Assembly (NCBI RefSeq): GCF_028858725.1
Contig: NC_084768.1
Location: 1,843,853-1,907,852, forward strand
Length of the DNA stretch: 64,000 bases
Source: Colius striatus
Taxonomy: Eukaryota > Chordata > Aves > Coliiformes > Coliidae
Direction: 5' to 3'
How positions within the stretch are numbered: the first letter of the stretch is position 1; each line of letters starts with the position of its first letter. A program made the position numbers and the translations under genes. The notes beneath the pieces were generated by a model. The model did not search any database. It was not told the DNA's origin and saw only the letters and a program-made list of their open reading frames with translations. Shown here piece by piece: positions 12,512-23,425 of this stretch.

Positions 12512-13591
12512 CTGGCAGTGATGGGCAGCTCACACACCTCCTCACCAACACCATCCACGTCCAGCACCAGCGCCAGCTCGTACGTCCTTACTGTGGTGGA
12601 ACACAGGGAGACCTGGAGGGAGAGGAGAGAAGAGCATTAAAGGCTTCATTACTCCCAGAAGCCATTGTCCCTATTCCTCTGTTGATCTGTGCACAGAGCA
12701 CAGCCTCTGGGAGCAATGAGAGTCTTTTGACAAGATCTGGTCTGTTAAATACACCTTGCAGGGATCAGGGCATCTGTAAGCTAAATCCAAGCACCTTTAG
12801 ACTCATGCTCTACTCAGCACAGCCTTAGAATTAATTTCTAAGTCCCAACTACAACAGCATCAATCCAGAGGGAACCTGCTGACTTCAACAGAAGGTGTTC
12901 AGCTTTACCAGGGGAAAGCTGAGGGCAAAACATGGCCCAGCAGATGCTGTGCCAGAGCTTTTCCAGTCCCCACTGGAGATCACCACATGGAGTACAACTC
13001 CTTCTGCTCCACAGGAGAGGAAGAATAGGACAGGGAGGAAGAGCAAACAGCTTTAGGCAATGACATGTCTCTTTTTAACAGCTCTTTCCTCACTCTTCCT
13101 CTGCCTACTTTCAATCAAAGACATTGCTCTAAGCAGCTCCCAAATGGCTTCTGTGCTTCACCATATGGTTCGTGATCATCATTGATCTTGGAAACAAAGC
13201 AGTGCTCCTTCACAAAAGTCCCAGGATAACCCAGCTAACAAAAGCCTAACACTAGGGCAGATCTCTCACCGCATTCTGCTCAGAGCTGCCAGCCCTCTCA
13301 TGCACCAGTGAAGTTTCAGCTCCACCTGCCCAAGCATGTCTGGCTCTCCCCATACCTGGAGAGCCAGGGATCCCTGGGGGAAGATGGTCCCTCTGCGAGG
13401 CCTGATGGAGAATTCGATTGGCTTGACACGGCCTCAGGCTCCTTTTCTACAGGATGGGTGAGTGTTGTCTGAGATCTGAGCAAGACTGGAAGTGCTGGGC
13501 TCTCCTGAGCCGTCCCCAGGAATGTGGAAGCTGAAGGTCACGGGCACCGAGGAGCTGTTGGTGAGGCGACACACCAAGGTGCGAGGGCAGC
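12512..13591 (-). pseudogene. HYDIN: HYDIN-like fragment, two adjacent exons, one with an in-frame stop
   Basis: HYDIN is a giant protein of ASH (ASPM-SPD2-Hydin) beta-sandwich domains in the central pair of motile cilia. Exon 13591-13356 reads CRLTNSSSVPVTFSFHIPGD then, after a stop, PIEFSIRPRRGTIFPQGSLA, the pattern of a Hydin ASH domain and linker. It joins in phase 0 to exon 12612-12512, which reads VSLCSTTVRTYELALVLDVD and ends GEEVCELPITAR, also Hydin-like. Splice sites are good (CCAG acceptor, GTATGG and GTACCA donors). TGA at 13434-13436 lies in frame inside the first exon, between CRKGA and GRVKP. No other exon of this very large gene was found, so I infer a duplicated remnant rather than the main HYDIN locus. 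Confidence 0.72.
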
Positions 13592-16212
13592 CTGGGGAAA
13601 GGACACCAGCATGGATTTGTGCACCACTTATGCTGCGACTCCTGCTGTGAACACCCTGACACGACAAAACTGGGCTTGGAGTTTAACTACAGCCTCTGAA
13701 TTACAGCTCATTGAGAAGCTGAGCAAGGATCTCGTGGTCAAAGTTCCCTTTCACACTGACCACAGACATAGCTGCTTTGGAAATGCCCCACTCTCAACAG
13801 TGCTGAGCACCACAAGTTTCTCTCCAGTTGTGAAGAGCTCTATCACCTGCCCCTAAAGCAACACCAATTATTTCTCACTTAGAAGTATGCACCCAGACAG
13901 AGCATTCACTCTGAAAGTGCAATCCACAAAATCAGCAGGCCCCGTGTCTCACATCACCTGACACACAGGGACACCACAGCCACGCTGCACACTGGCTCTG
14001 CTCACTGCCCACAAAGCTTCACATCACTAGAGCTTTGACACTTGCTCTTCAGAATGGGAAAGCAAGGAGACAACTACACCAGGTGGGGATGTTCTGCAGA
14101 GAGAGGACATCAGCCCACAGCCTGCGCTGGAGTGGACATCTGGCTGGGCTGGCCAGCTCTGCCAGGAGCCATCTCCCATGGGCTGCTCACTCAGCGTTGT
14201 GTGGGGGCAGATTTCTTCAAAAGGAACTGCAGCAGTGGCAGAGGGGTGATGTGGGGAGGGGAGGAAGTGGCTCAGGAGAGACCATGAGTTTTCTGCCCAC
14301 CAGCAGTATGAAAATGATTTCACTTTTAAACTGCAGATCATCTCAGTACAAAGCCTTTTGGGAGACTGAGATGGAGACCCAGGGCCTGCAGCTCAATGGA
14401 GATGCTCAGGGTGCTCAGTCGCTGGCTCTGCCAGCAGAGCTTCTGGGGAGGAAGGAGCCCACGTCTCTTAAGAACATCAGTGCCTGGTGCAGAGCTGTGC
14501 CTTGGGCACATTACCTGGCCAGTGACAACGAGGAGGCCTCACAGCACTAATTAATATCTCACACCAAAGGTCAGGGAGGGAAATGCTGTGGTTGCCTTTC
14601 AGCAGGAACATCTGTCCACAGCTCTACAGGCTGGTGGGTGGCTTCAACTCCCTTCTCCTGCAGTCCCGAGCCCTTCTGGGACAAATCTTTCCCAGGCCCA
14701 GAATGACTTTTCCAGTCATTCTGCTGCCAAGGACTGGCAGGGTAGGGATGCACAGGCTGTGAGGGACACCCAAACCCACTGACTTTCTGTTCCTTGGGTC
14801 CTGTTTGATCTCGTGATGGCAAAGCTCTGCTGAAGCAGCCACCAGCCCTGGGTTGAACAGTCTGAGGCTGCTCTGGAGGAACACACAAGTGACACAGGAG
14901 CTTGCAGTCAAGGGCTCCATTTTGGGAACACACAGAGCCCTCAAGCTGTGGGGCCAAGCCCAGGGCACACTCACCAAAGGAGACATCAAGGGGGTGTCAA
15001 GGGGAGGGAAGGTACATTGAAATGAAACGTGGGTCTGATGGCACGGCCCCTATGGGGAAAAAGACAGAAGAGGTATCGCAAAGAGTTCAGCCCATGAGCA
15101 GACCCCAGCATCCTGCAGCAGACCTGTGTTCATCTGCTGTCCCATTTCCTGACCAAAGAACTCCAAAGAAAACACCAAAGAAATAAGCACCCAGGACTTG
15201 CTAAGGTTGGCTTCCAAGCAAAGAGAGAATCATCACCTGTGGTTTGGGCATCTGCGACTGCCCAGTTAAAAAGCACCAGCCTTCAGGAGTTTCCATTCAA
15301 TGCTGAGTTTTCATCCTTGGAGCTGAATTTGTTCCCAAGAATGTCAGGCAGCAAATCCCTGCTGCTGCTGAAGTTCCCTCTCCAAGAACCAACTCCCAAG
15401 ACTTCAACTTCCCAGGCTTCAACTGCCAAGCCCTAACAGCTTCCTCGGGAGGGAGCAAAGGGAGCAGACATGCTTTCCGGCACAGCACTTGCCAGGAGAC
15501 CATGGGAAACTCCCTCCAAACCAGCCACGACTGGAGACCACCCTGGGAAAGGACAAGCCTCGCCAGGCCCGTGGGGAAATGACTGCCACTTCTGCTGAAG
15601 GCACTGTATCTGTGCCCAAGCCAGTTAAAACCTGGATGACTGCTCAGAAGGCTCAGACAAGGAGCCAGCCCGGAGCTCTGTGTACCACAGCTGAGAACAG
15701 TACAGCCTGCAGGAAAAGGGGGGGAAAGGCAGCAGTTTTGGCAACCACTGTGCCAGTAGCATGAAAGAATGCCCTTGTGAAGGGACATCAGGGTCCTTGC
15801 AGAGCAGGAAGGACAACATAAAGTGGGAGAGGTACCCCTTGTGTTCCAGCAGCCAGCTCACCTCCATTCAAAACAACTGGGAGAAATCCCAGGGCCCAAA
15901 ACCTCTGCAAGAGGGAGGCTCAACTTGACCTGGGGAGTGGACATCTCAAAGGCATCTGAGAAGAAACAGCTGGAGTTGTGGGGCTGAAGAAAGAGAGATA
16001 AGGGTTGGATGGAGATCCCTGATACCAAGCCAAGACCGAAAGCCAGGAGTCAACTCAGAGAAGAGTGGGATGCAATGGGAATTGTTGCTGAGGGACAGCT
16101 GCTCAAGAGCAGATGGTACATCACACAGGCAGCTCAGCAGCCACCATCCAGGAAGAGAGGAGTTACAGGGAGGAGGAAGATGGACTAGAAAGGAACATCA
16201 ATTCAAGAAGGG
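13592..16212. other. Intergenic, no gene recognised
   Basis: Short open frames on both strands show no domain that I can name. If a longer HYDIN locus existed, its 5' exons would lie here on the minus strand; none was seen. Confidence 0.45.
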
Positions 16213-16310
16213 AACATCAAGAGATCATTTCCCAATCAGATTCTCCCAGTCTGATGAATGCAATTCTGCCAAATCATGTATTATCATCTATTATAACATT
16301 TCCAACTTCT
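16213..16310 (+). repeat. Dispersed repeat related to the satellite flank
   Basis: The segment from AGAGATCATTTCCCAATCAG to ACATTTCCAACTT is about 75-80 percent alike to 20060-20133, which directly precedes the 43-bp satellite. Both contain a TATTATCATCT block. The family is unidentified. Confidence 0.6.
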
Positions 16311-16814
16311 ACAACAAATTAGTAGCTTCTACTCACTGTAGCAGCCATTCTGGCTCTTGTTTATGCCTCAGTAAAGTAGAGGTGAGTTACCACAATTAAA
16401 ACAAGGAAGTAAGATTCTGTTAAGTCAGAATTCTCTCTTAGAGCGCTTTCTAACTCGGCTTTTTCCTCATTCCTGTCCTCTCCCACCAGCTTGCTCTTGG
16501 TACAGGCCTCATTCAAGCAAATCTCTCCCCTTCTGAAATTCACAAGGTCTCAATCTTCCTCTTCACAGTGGAACAAGGTTGCTGCATTCTTCACCAAAAG
16601 GTGAAGAATGGAAAATCCCTCTCTACTTTCTTGGGAAATCTCAAAATAATTGCCTTTTTTAGGTAAAGGTGCAGAGCTTCAGTAGCACTTTCCTCTGGTG
16701 TACACTGGTTCTCCAAAGGCAAAGCAGGGAGATACGGTGCCTTAGAACTTAATTAAGCTCAGCAGGAGCCTCAAGTGGCACCTAAATGCCTCTCACTGCT
16801 TCAGCTAAATACTC

Positions 16815-17476
16815 TGCAGAGAGACCTGGGAGTGCTGGCTGGTAGTAAACTGAACATGAGTCAGCAACGTCCCCTCGTGGGCAAGACGCCAATGGCATCC
16901 TGGGTGCATCAAACAGAGTGTGGGCAGCAGGTCAAGGGAGGTTCTGCTCCCCCTCTGCTCTGGAGTCCTGTGTCCAGTTCTGGGCTCCTCAGCTCCAGGG
17001 AACTTCTGTAGAGAGGCCAGTACAGGGACACCAAGATGATCAGGAACTGGAGCATCTTCCTCATGAGGAAAGGCTGCAGGACCTGGGGCTATTCAGTCTG
17101 GAGAAGAGACTGAGGGGAGACCTTATTAACATTTACAAATATCTAAAGGGTGGGTGTCAGGAGGTTGGGACATCCCTTTTCTCTGTTGTAGCTAGCAACA
17201 GGACAAGGGGTGATGGGATGAAGCTGCAACACAACAAGTTCCATTGAAACAGAAGAAAAAACACTTTTACTGAGACGTGAGGGAGCCCTGGCCCAGGCTG
17301 CCCCGGGAAGGGTGTGGAGGCTCCGTCCTTGGAGGGCTTCAAGACCCCCCTGGACACATTCCTGTGTGACCTGACTTAGGTGGGAGCTGCTTCTGCAGGG
17401 AGTTGGACTGGAAGATCTCTAAAGGCCCCTTCCAACCCCCCACCATTCCCTGCTTCTATTCTATGATTCTATGAAA
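16815..17476 (+). mobile_element. CR1 LINE 3' fragment, plus strand
   Basis: It encodes CR1 reverse-transcriptase C-terminal blocks ([18 protein letters not shown], then [20 protein letters not shown]) with frameshifts. It ends in a 3' tail TTCTATTCTATGATTCTATG at 17453-17472, the hallmark octamer repeat of CR1. The 5' truncation is typical. Confidence 0.92.
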
Positions 17477-17779
17477 TCTCTGAACTCTGGTACCTGGTTC
17501 AGGCATTAAAGGTGCCTGCTTCCCTTTTCCTTGCAGGTGCTATTTAGAGCTGAAACAGTTGCTTTTTGAAAGCAAAACCATCACAAAAAACCCCAAAGAA
17601 ACAGCTGGGTGATTTCCCTTCCCCAGGGCTGGCCACTGGACAAGGTGCTGGTCGGCAGCACTCTCAGGGTGCAGGGCTGGGCCCAGGACAGGCCTGCTGC
17701 AGGCACCACACTTCTGGAGGCTCCTGCTAATGCAGTTCCTGGGCAGTGCTCAGGGAATGAGGGCACTTGTCCATAATTG

Positions 17780-18520
17780 CTAGCTTTGGTCCCTCCCCAT
17801 CAGTCGGTCTGGCTCCCTGCCCTCATCTTTCACCTCCTCCCTCTCTGTCTTTACCCCATCACTGGTTTTTCTTTCTCTTTCTCTGTAGGACTCCTTGTCT
17901 GTATTTTCTAACCCCTCCCTGTCTGTCCTCTGTCCTGCTGCTATTTCTTCTTTCTCCTCTCCTGCCCCCGTCCTTTGCCTTTTTCTATCACCATGTTGTG
18001 CTTCCTGGCCTTATTTTCCCTCTCTCCCCCACAGCCTGTCCCCACTTTCCTGCCCGTCTCTCTTGCTCAGCTGGCTGGAACTTGTCTCTTCTCTCCAGGC
18101 CTCCATCCTGCTCCTCACCCCCTTTTAGCTCTTCCTCTGACTCTCTCAGGCCATCGCAGTTCCGCCCTCCTGCGCCTCCTTCTGCTGATCCACATCCCTC
18201 TGTTCTTCACTCTCTTCGGATGCTTTGCCCTGCCTCTCCCTTATCTCTCTCCTTTCCCTTGTCCCTCTGTCCTAATCCCTGTCCCATTTCTCTGTCACTC
18301 CACTCTCCTGGTGCCTTTTCTGTCTCTCTGTCCCCCTGTCCCTCTCCCTGCCTGTGTCTGTGTATCCCATGTCCTGCTTTCTGCCCTTCCAATCCTCTCT
18401 CTGTCCCTCTCTGCTGCTGCTTGTTGCTCTTTTTCCTCCTGCACTCCCTGTCTCCTTAAGCTCCATCCCTTTCCTGCTCTGTCCCTCTGCCCTGCTCCTC
18501 CCCGTATTTTCCTCCTCCTC
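17780..18520 (+). repeat. Pyrimidine-rich low-complexity block
   Basis: About 740 bases dominated by CTCTGTCC, TTCTC and CCTCC words. Its long open frames are compositional. It could form polypyrimidine/polypurine structures. No gene was seen from here to 20.05 kb apart from a small (GTT)n run near 19300. Confidence 0.8.
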
Positions 18521-20059
18521 CTCCTTTGGCTCCTCCTGGGGCTGGGCCTGTGCAGCCCCGGGGAGGCGGCCATGGGGCTGCAGGGTCAGGGGGGCCTGGC
18601 CAGGGGCTGGTGTCCCTGCAGGGTCAGGCAGCAGGAAGGAGGCCCCGGGGCACGTGGGAGCTGTAGGCCTGGGGCACTGGCTACCGGCCAGCCATGTTGG
18701 CTCCTGGGCCATGTGGGAGCTGTAGCCCTGGGCAGGGGCTGCCAGCCGTCCCTGTTCATTGCTGGGCGCTCTGGGAGCTGTCGCTGCCCCCTCAGCTGCC
18801 CACAGCCGTGTCGGTGCTGTGAGGCACAGGCTGTGCTGCAGCTGTGGCCTGGCTGAGGTGAGGGCTGGGGCCAGCCAGGCCCTTGGGCAGCTCTGGGGGT
18901 GTCTCCTGCCTGCTGCCCACCCGGGGCTGGTGATGGGAGCTCCAGGCTGGAGCTGGGCCTGGCTGGGGCAGCCCCTTGGTGACCCAAGAGCTGGGGAGGG
19001 GCAGGAGATGGAGACAAGGCCCTGGGCACAGGCCCCGGGTGCCCCAGCTGCCAGAGCCCCGCAGCCGCCCCAGCATCTCAGTCCCTGCCCTGACAGCAGC
19101 AGTGTGTGGTGCTGCTCACTCTGGCAGGGCTTTCACTCAATTTCCCTGCTCCCCACAGGTGCTGGGCCAGAGGTTTCGCAGGCACAGCCCGGCCGGGAGC
19201 TCGCCGGCCGGGGCAAGTTCACACACCCTGGTAGGGACCCTGGTTTGATGCCAACCCGATGTCCTTCAGGAGTGAAAAACACAGGGTAGTGTTGGCTGGT
19301 GGTTGTTGTTGTTGTATCTCTGGGATTGATGTGACCTTGCAGAGGCAGCTGTTGGGATTTCAGCAGACATTTGCAGTTCAGCCCGTGCTGACTGCTGCCC
19401 TGAGGTGGAGCTGGAACCCACTGCTGAGCTGCTGTTCCCACCATGCTAGAGAAAGACAATATGATTTCTATTTGCTGGTGAAAGCAACACGGGATGTTTT
19501 TGTCTGTGTTTGGTTCCCTTGGTCAAATCCCTTCCTTTGGATACCTTTGTTTCCCTCAGTCACGTCTGTGACTGATCCCAGCAGCCCTGTTGTGTGTGGA
19601 ATCCAACTGTGCATTTGGGAAAGGGATTTGGGGGACACATGCCCTTTTAAACATGACCATAATAGGTATCGGGAGTTTCATTTTAATAAGTGATCTTTAC
19701 CACTTTCCGAATGTTCCTTGTTGCATCTTTTTCTCATGATCACTATTCACGTCTTTTCGACATGACATTTGCAGTGCTGCTTCTCTTCCTAACCTTGGGG
19801 AATTTCAAACAGCCCTTTTTGAAGGGTTTTGTTTGTGTTCCATTGAGCTTGTGCAGGAAATCTCAGGTGGTTTTTTTTCTGCTTCCATGAACAGCCATGA
19901 ATGGAAAGCATTTGCTACAAGGTGCCATTGAGTCAGGGTCACTCAGCTTTCTTTTCACTATTTTGAGAGCAAGCTTGACTTTGCTTTACTTGTACCCACC
20001 AGTCTGTTTGGTAATCCAATGAACAAGCCATCAGTTGTAACAGTTCCTTTTTCCCCCAA
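18521..20059. other. Intergenic stretch before the satellite
   Basis: GC-rich to about 19250, then AT-richer, with a (GTT)n tract near 19300. No exon or known repeat family was recognised. Confidence 0.45.
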
Positions 20060-20133
20060 GAGATCATGTCCCAATCACACTCTCCCAATCTGCTCCATCA
20101 TATATTATCATCTGTTATTACATTTCCAACTTG
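20060..20133 (+). repeat. Dispersed repeat bordering the 43-bp satellite
   Basis: A partner of 16213-16310. The shared homology stops at CATTTCCAACTT, ten bases before the first satellite unit, so the array grew at or near the end of this repeat. Confidence 0.6.
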
Positions 20134-20143
20134 GATTCCAACC

Positions 20144-23100
20144 GTGTAACAGCGGTTTCCGATTGGATAGTTCCAGGTGTTCACGCGTGTAACAGCGGTT
20201 TCCGATTGGATAGTTCCAGGTGTTCAGGCGTGTAACAGTGGTTTCCGATTGGATAGTTCCAGGTGTTCACGCGTGTAACAGCGGTTTCCGATTGGATAGT
20301 TCCAGGTGTTCAGGCGTGTAACAGTGGTTTCCGATTTGATAGTTCCAGGTGTTCACGCGTGTAACAGCGGTTTCTGATTGGATAGTTCCAGGTGTTCACG
20401 CGTGTAACAGCAGTTTCTGATTGGATAGTTCCAGGTGTTCACGCGTGTAACAGCGGTTTCCGATTGGATAGTTCCAGGTGTTCACGCGTGTAACAGCGGT
20501 TTCCGATTGGATAGTTCCAGGTGTTCACGCGTGTAACAGTGGTTTCTGATTGGATAGTTCCAGGTGTTCACGCGTGTAACAGCGGTTTCCGATTGGATAG
20601 TTCCAGGTGTTCAGGCGTGTAACAGTGGTTTCCGATTGGATAGTTCCAGGTGTTCACGCGTGTAACAGTGGTTTCTGATTGGATAGTTCCAGGTGTTCAG
20701 GCGTGTAACAGTGGTTTCCGATTGGATAGTTCCAGGTGTTCACGCGTGTAACAGCGGTTTCCGATTGGATAGTTCCAGGTGTTCAGGCGTGTAACAGTGG
20801 TTTCCGATTGGATAGTTCCAGGTGTTCACGCGTGTAACAGCGGTTTCCGATTGGATAGTTCCAGGTGTTCACGCGTGTAACAGCGGTTTCCGATTGGATA
20901 GTTCCAGGTGTTCACGCGTGTAACAGCGGTTTCCGATTGGATAGTTCCAGGTGTTCACGCGTGTAACAGCGGTTTCCGATTGGATAGTTCCAGGTGTTCA
21001 CGCGTGTAACAGTGGTTTCTGATTGGATAGTTCCAGGTGTTCACGCGTGTAACAGCGGTTTCCGATTGGATAGTTCCAGGTGTTCACGCGTGTAACAGCG
21101 GTTTCCGATTGGATAGTTCCAGGTGTTCACGCGTGTAACAGTGGTTTCTGATTGGATAGTTCCAGGTGTTCACGCGTGTAACAGTGGTTTCCGATTGGAT
21201 AGTTCCAGGTGTTCACGCGTGTAACAGCGGTTTCCGATTGGATAGTTCCAGGTGTTCAGGCGTGTAACAGTGGTTTCCGATTGGATAGTTCCAGGTGTTC
21301 ACGCGTGTAACAGCGGTTTCCGATTGGATAGTTCCAGGTGTTCACGCGTGTAACAGCGGTTTCTGATTGGATAGTTCCAGGTGTTCACGCGTGTAACAGC
21401 GGTTTCCGATTGGATAGTTCCAGGTGTTCAGGCGTGTAACAGTGGTTTCCGATTGGATAGTTCCAGGTGTTCACGCGTGTAACAGCGGTTTCCGATTGGA
21501 TAGTTCCAGGTGTTCACGCGTGTAACAGTGGTTTCCGATTGGATAGTTCCAGGTGTTCACGCGTGTAACAGTGGTTTCCGATTGGATAGTTCCAGGTGTT
21601 CACGCGTGTAACAGCGGTTTCTGATTGGATAGTTCCAGGTGTTCAGGCGTGTAACAGTGGTTTCCGATTGGATAGTTCCAGGTGTTCACGCGTGTAACAG
21701 CGGTTTCCGATTGGATAGTTCCAGGTGTTCAGGCGTGTAACAGCGGTTTCCGATTGGATAGTTCCAGGTGTTCAGGCGTGTAACAGTGGTTTCCGATTGG
21801 ATAGTTCCAGGTGTTCACGCGTGTAACAGCGGTTTCCGATTGGATAGTTCCAGGTGTTCACGCGTGTAACAGCGGTTTCTGATTGGATAGTTCCAGGTGT
21901 TCACGCGTGTAACAGCAGTTTCTGATTGGATAGTTCCAGGTGTTCACGCGTGTAACAGCGGTTTCCGATTGGATAGTTCCAGGTGTTCACGCGTGTAACA
22001 GCGGTTTCTGATTGGATAGTTCCAGGTGTTCACGCGTGTAACAGCGGTTTCTGATTGGATAGTTCCAGGTGTTCACGCGTGTAACAGCAGTTTCTGATTG
22101 GATAGTTCCAGGTGTTCACGCGTGTAACAGCAGTTTCTGATTGGATAGTTCCAGGTGTTCACGCGTGTAACAGCGGTTTCCGATTGGATAGTTCCAGGTG
22201 TTCAGGCGTGTAACAGTGGTTTCCGATTGGATAGTTCCAGGTGTTCACGCGTGTAACAGCGGTTTCCGATTGGATAGTTCCAGGTGTTCACGCGTGTAAC
22301 AGCGGTTTCCGATTGGATAGTTCCAGGTGTTCACGCGTGTAACAGCGGTTTCCGATTGGATAGTTCCAGGTGTTCACGCGTGTAACAGCGGTTTCTGATT
22401 GGATAGTTCCAGGTGTTCACGCGTGTAACAGTGGTTTCTGATTGGATAGTTCCAGGTGTTCACGCGTGTAACAGTGGTTTCTGATTGGATAGTTCCAGGT
22501 GTTCACGCGTGTAACAGCGGTTTCCGATTGGATAGTTCCAGGTGTTCACGCGTGTAACAGCGGTTTCTGATTGGATAGTTCCAGGTGTTCACGCGTGTAA
22601 CAGCGGTTTCTGATTGGATAGTTCCAGGTGTTCACGCGTGTAACAGCAGTTTCTGATTGGATAGTTCCAGGTGTTCACGCGTGTAACAGCAGTTTCTGAT
22701 TGGATAGTTCCAGGTGTTCACGCGTGTAACAGCGGTTTCCGATTGGATAGTTCCAGGTGTTCAGGCGTGTAACAGTGGTTTCCGATTGGATAGTTCCAGG
22801 TGTTCACGCGTGTAACAGCGGTTTCCGATTGGATAGTTCCAGGTGTTCACGCGTGTAACAGCGGTTTCCGATTGGATAGTTCCAGGTGTTCACGCGTGTA
22901 ACAGCGGTTTCCGATTGGATAGTTCCAGGTGTTCACGCGTGTAACAGCGGTTTCCGATTGGATAGTTCCAGGTGTTCACGCGTGTAACAGCGGTTTCTGA
23001 TTGGATAGTTCCAGGTGTTCACGCGTGTAACAGTGGTTTCTGATTGGATAGTTCCAGGTGTTCACGCGTGTAACAGTGGTTTCTGATTGGATAGTTCCAG

Positions 23101-23252
23101 GTGTTCACGCGTGTAACAGCGGTTTCCGATTGGATAGTTCCAGGTGTTCACACGTGTAACAGCGGTTTCTGATTGGATAGTTCCAGCTGTTCACGCGTGT
23201 AACAGCGATTTCCGATTGGATAGTTCCAGGTGTTCACGCGTGTAACAGCGGT
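20144..23252 (+). repeat. 43-bp tandem satellite, 72 full units plus a partial
   Basis: The unit begins GTGTAACAGCGGTTTCCGAT and continues TGGATAGTTCCAGGTGTTCA then CGC. From the first unit at 20144 to the last at 23240 is 3096 bases, exactly 72 x 43, so there is no net indel in 3.1 kb. Only a few positions vary: CAGCGG/CAGTGG/CAGCAG, TTTCC/TTTCT and CACGCG/CAGGCG. Each unit holds ATTGG (inverted CCAAT), and most hold the ACGCGT palindrome. The rare CAGCAG doublets at about 22085 and 22644 are 559 bases apart (13 x 43), and the variants around them repeat in the same order, so the distal part has a 13-unit higher-order repeat. Confidence 0.97.
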
Positions 23253-23254
23253 AA

Positions 23255-23425
23255 CAGGGTTGGAATGTCTCCAGAGAAGGAGCCTCCACAGCCCATCTGG
23301 GCAGCCCCTGTCAGTGCTCCCTCACCTCAACAGGGAACAAGTTTGTCCTTATGTTTCTTTGGAATCTCTTCTTTTCCTGACAGACTTGTTGCTGCTGACA
23401 TCAGCCACAGAGGCTGAGAAACACT
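23255..23425 (-). mobile_element. CR1 LINE remnant at the satellite edge
   Basis: The plus strand has GGAATGTCTCCAGAGAAGGA followed by GCCTCCACAGCCC, the complement of the CR1 3' region, then degenerates. It starts within a few bases of the last satellite unit. Confidence 0.7.

Noticed and set aside
17767-18856. Long plus-strand frames rich in Ser/Pro/Leu/Cys
   Set aside because: They are translations of a CT-rich low-complexity block with no conserved domain.
20144-23252. CRISPR-like regular repeat spacing
   Set aside because: There are no unique spacers: the whole 43-base period is conserved, and the context is a eukaryotic genome. It is a tandem satellite.
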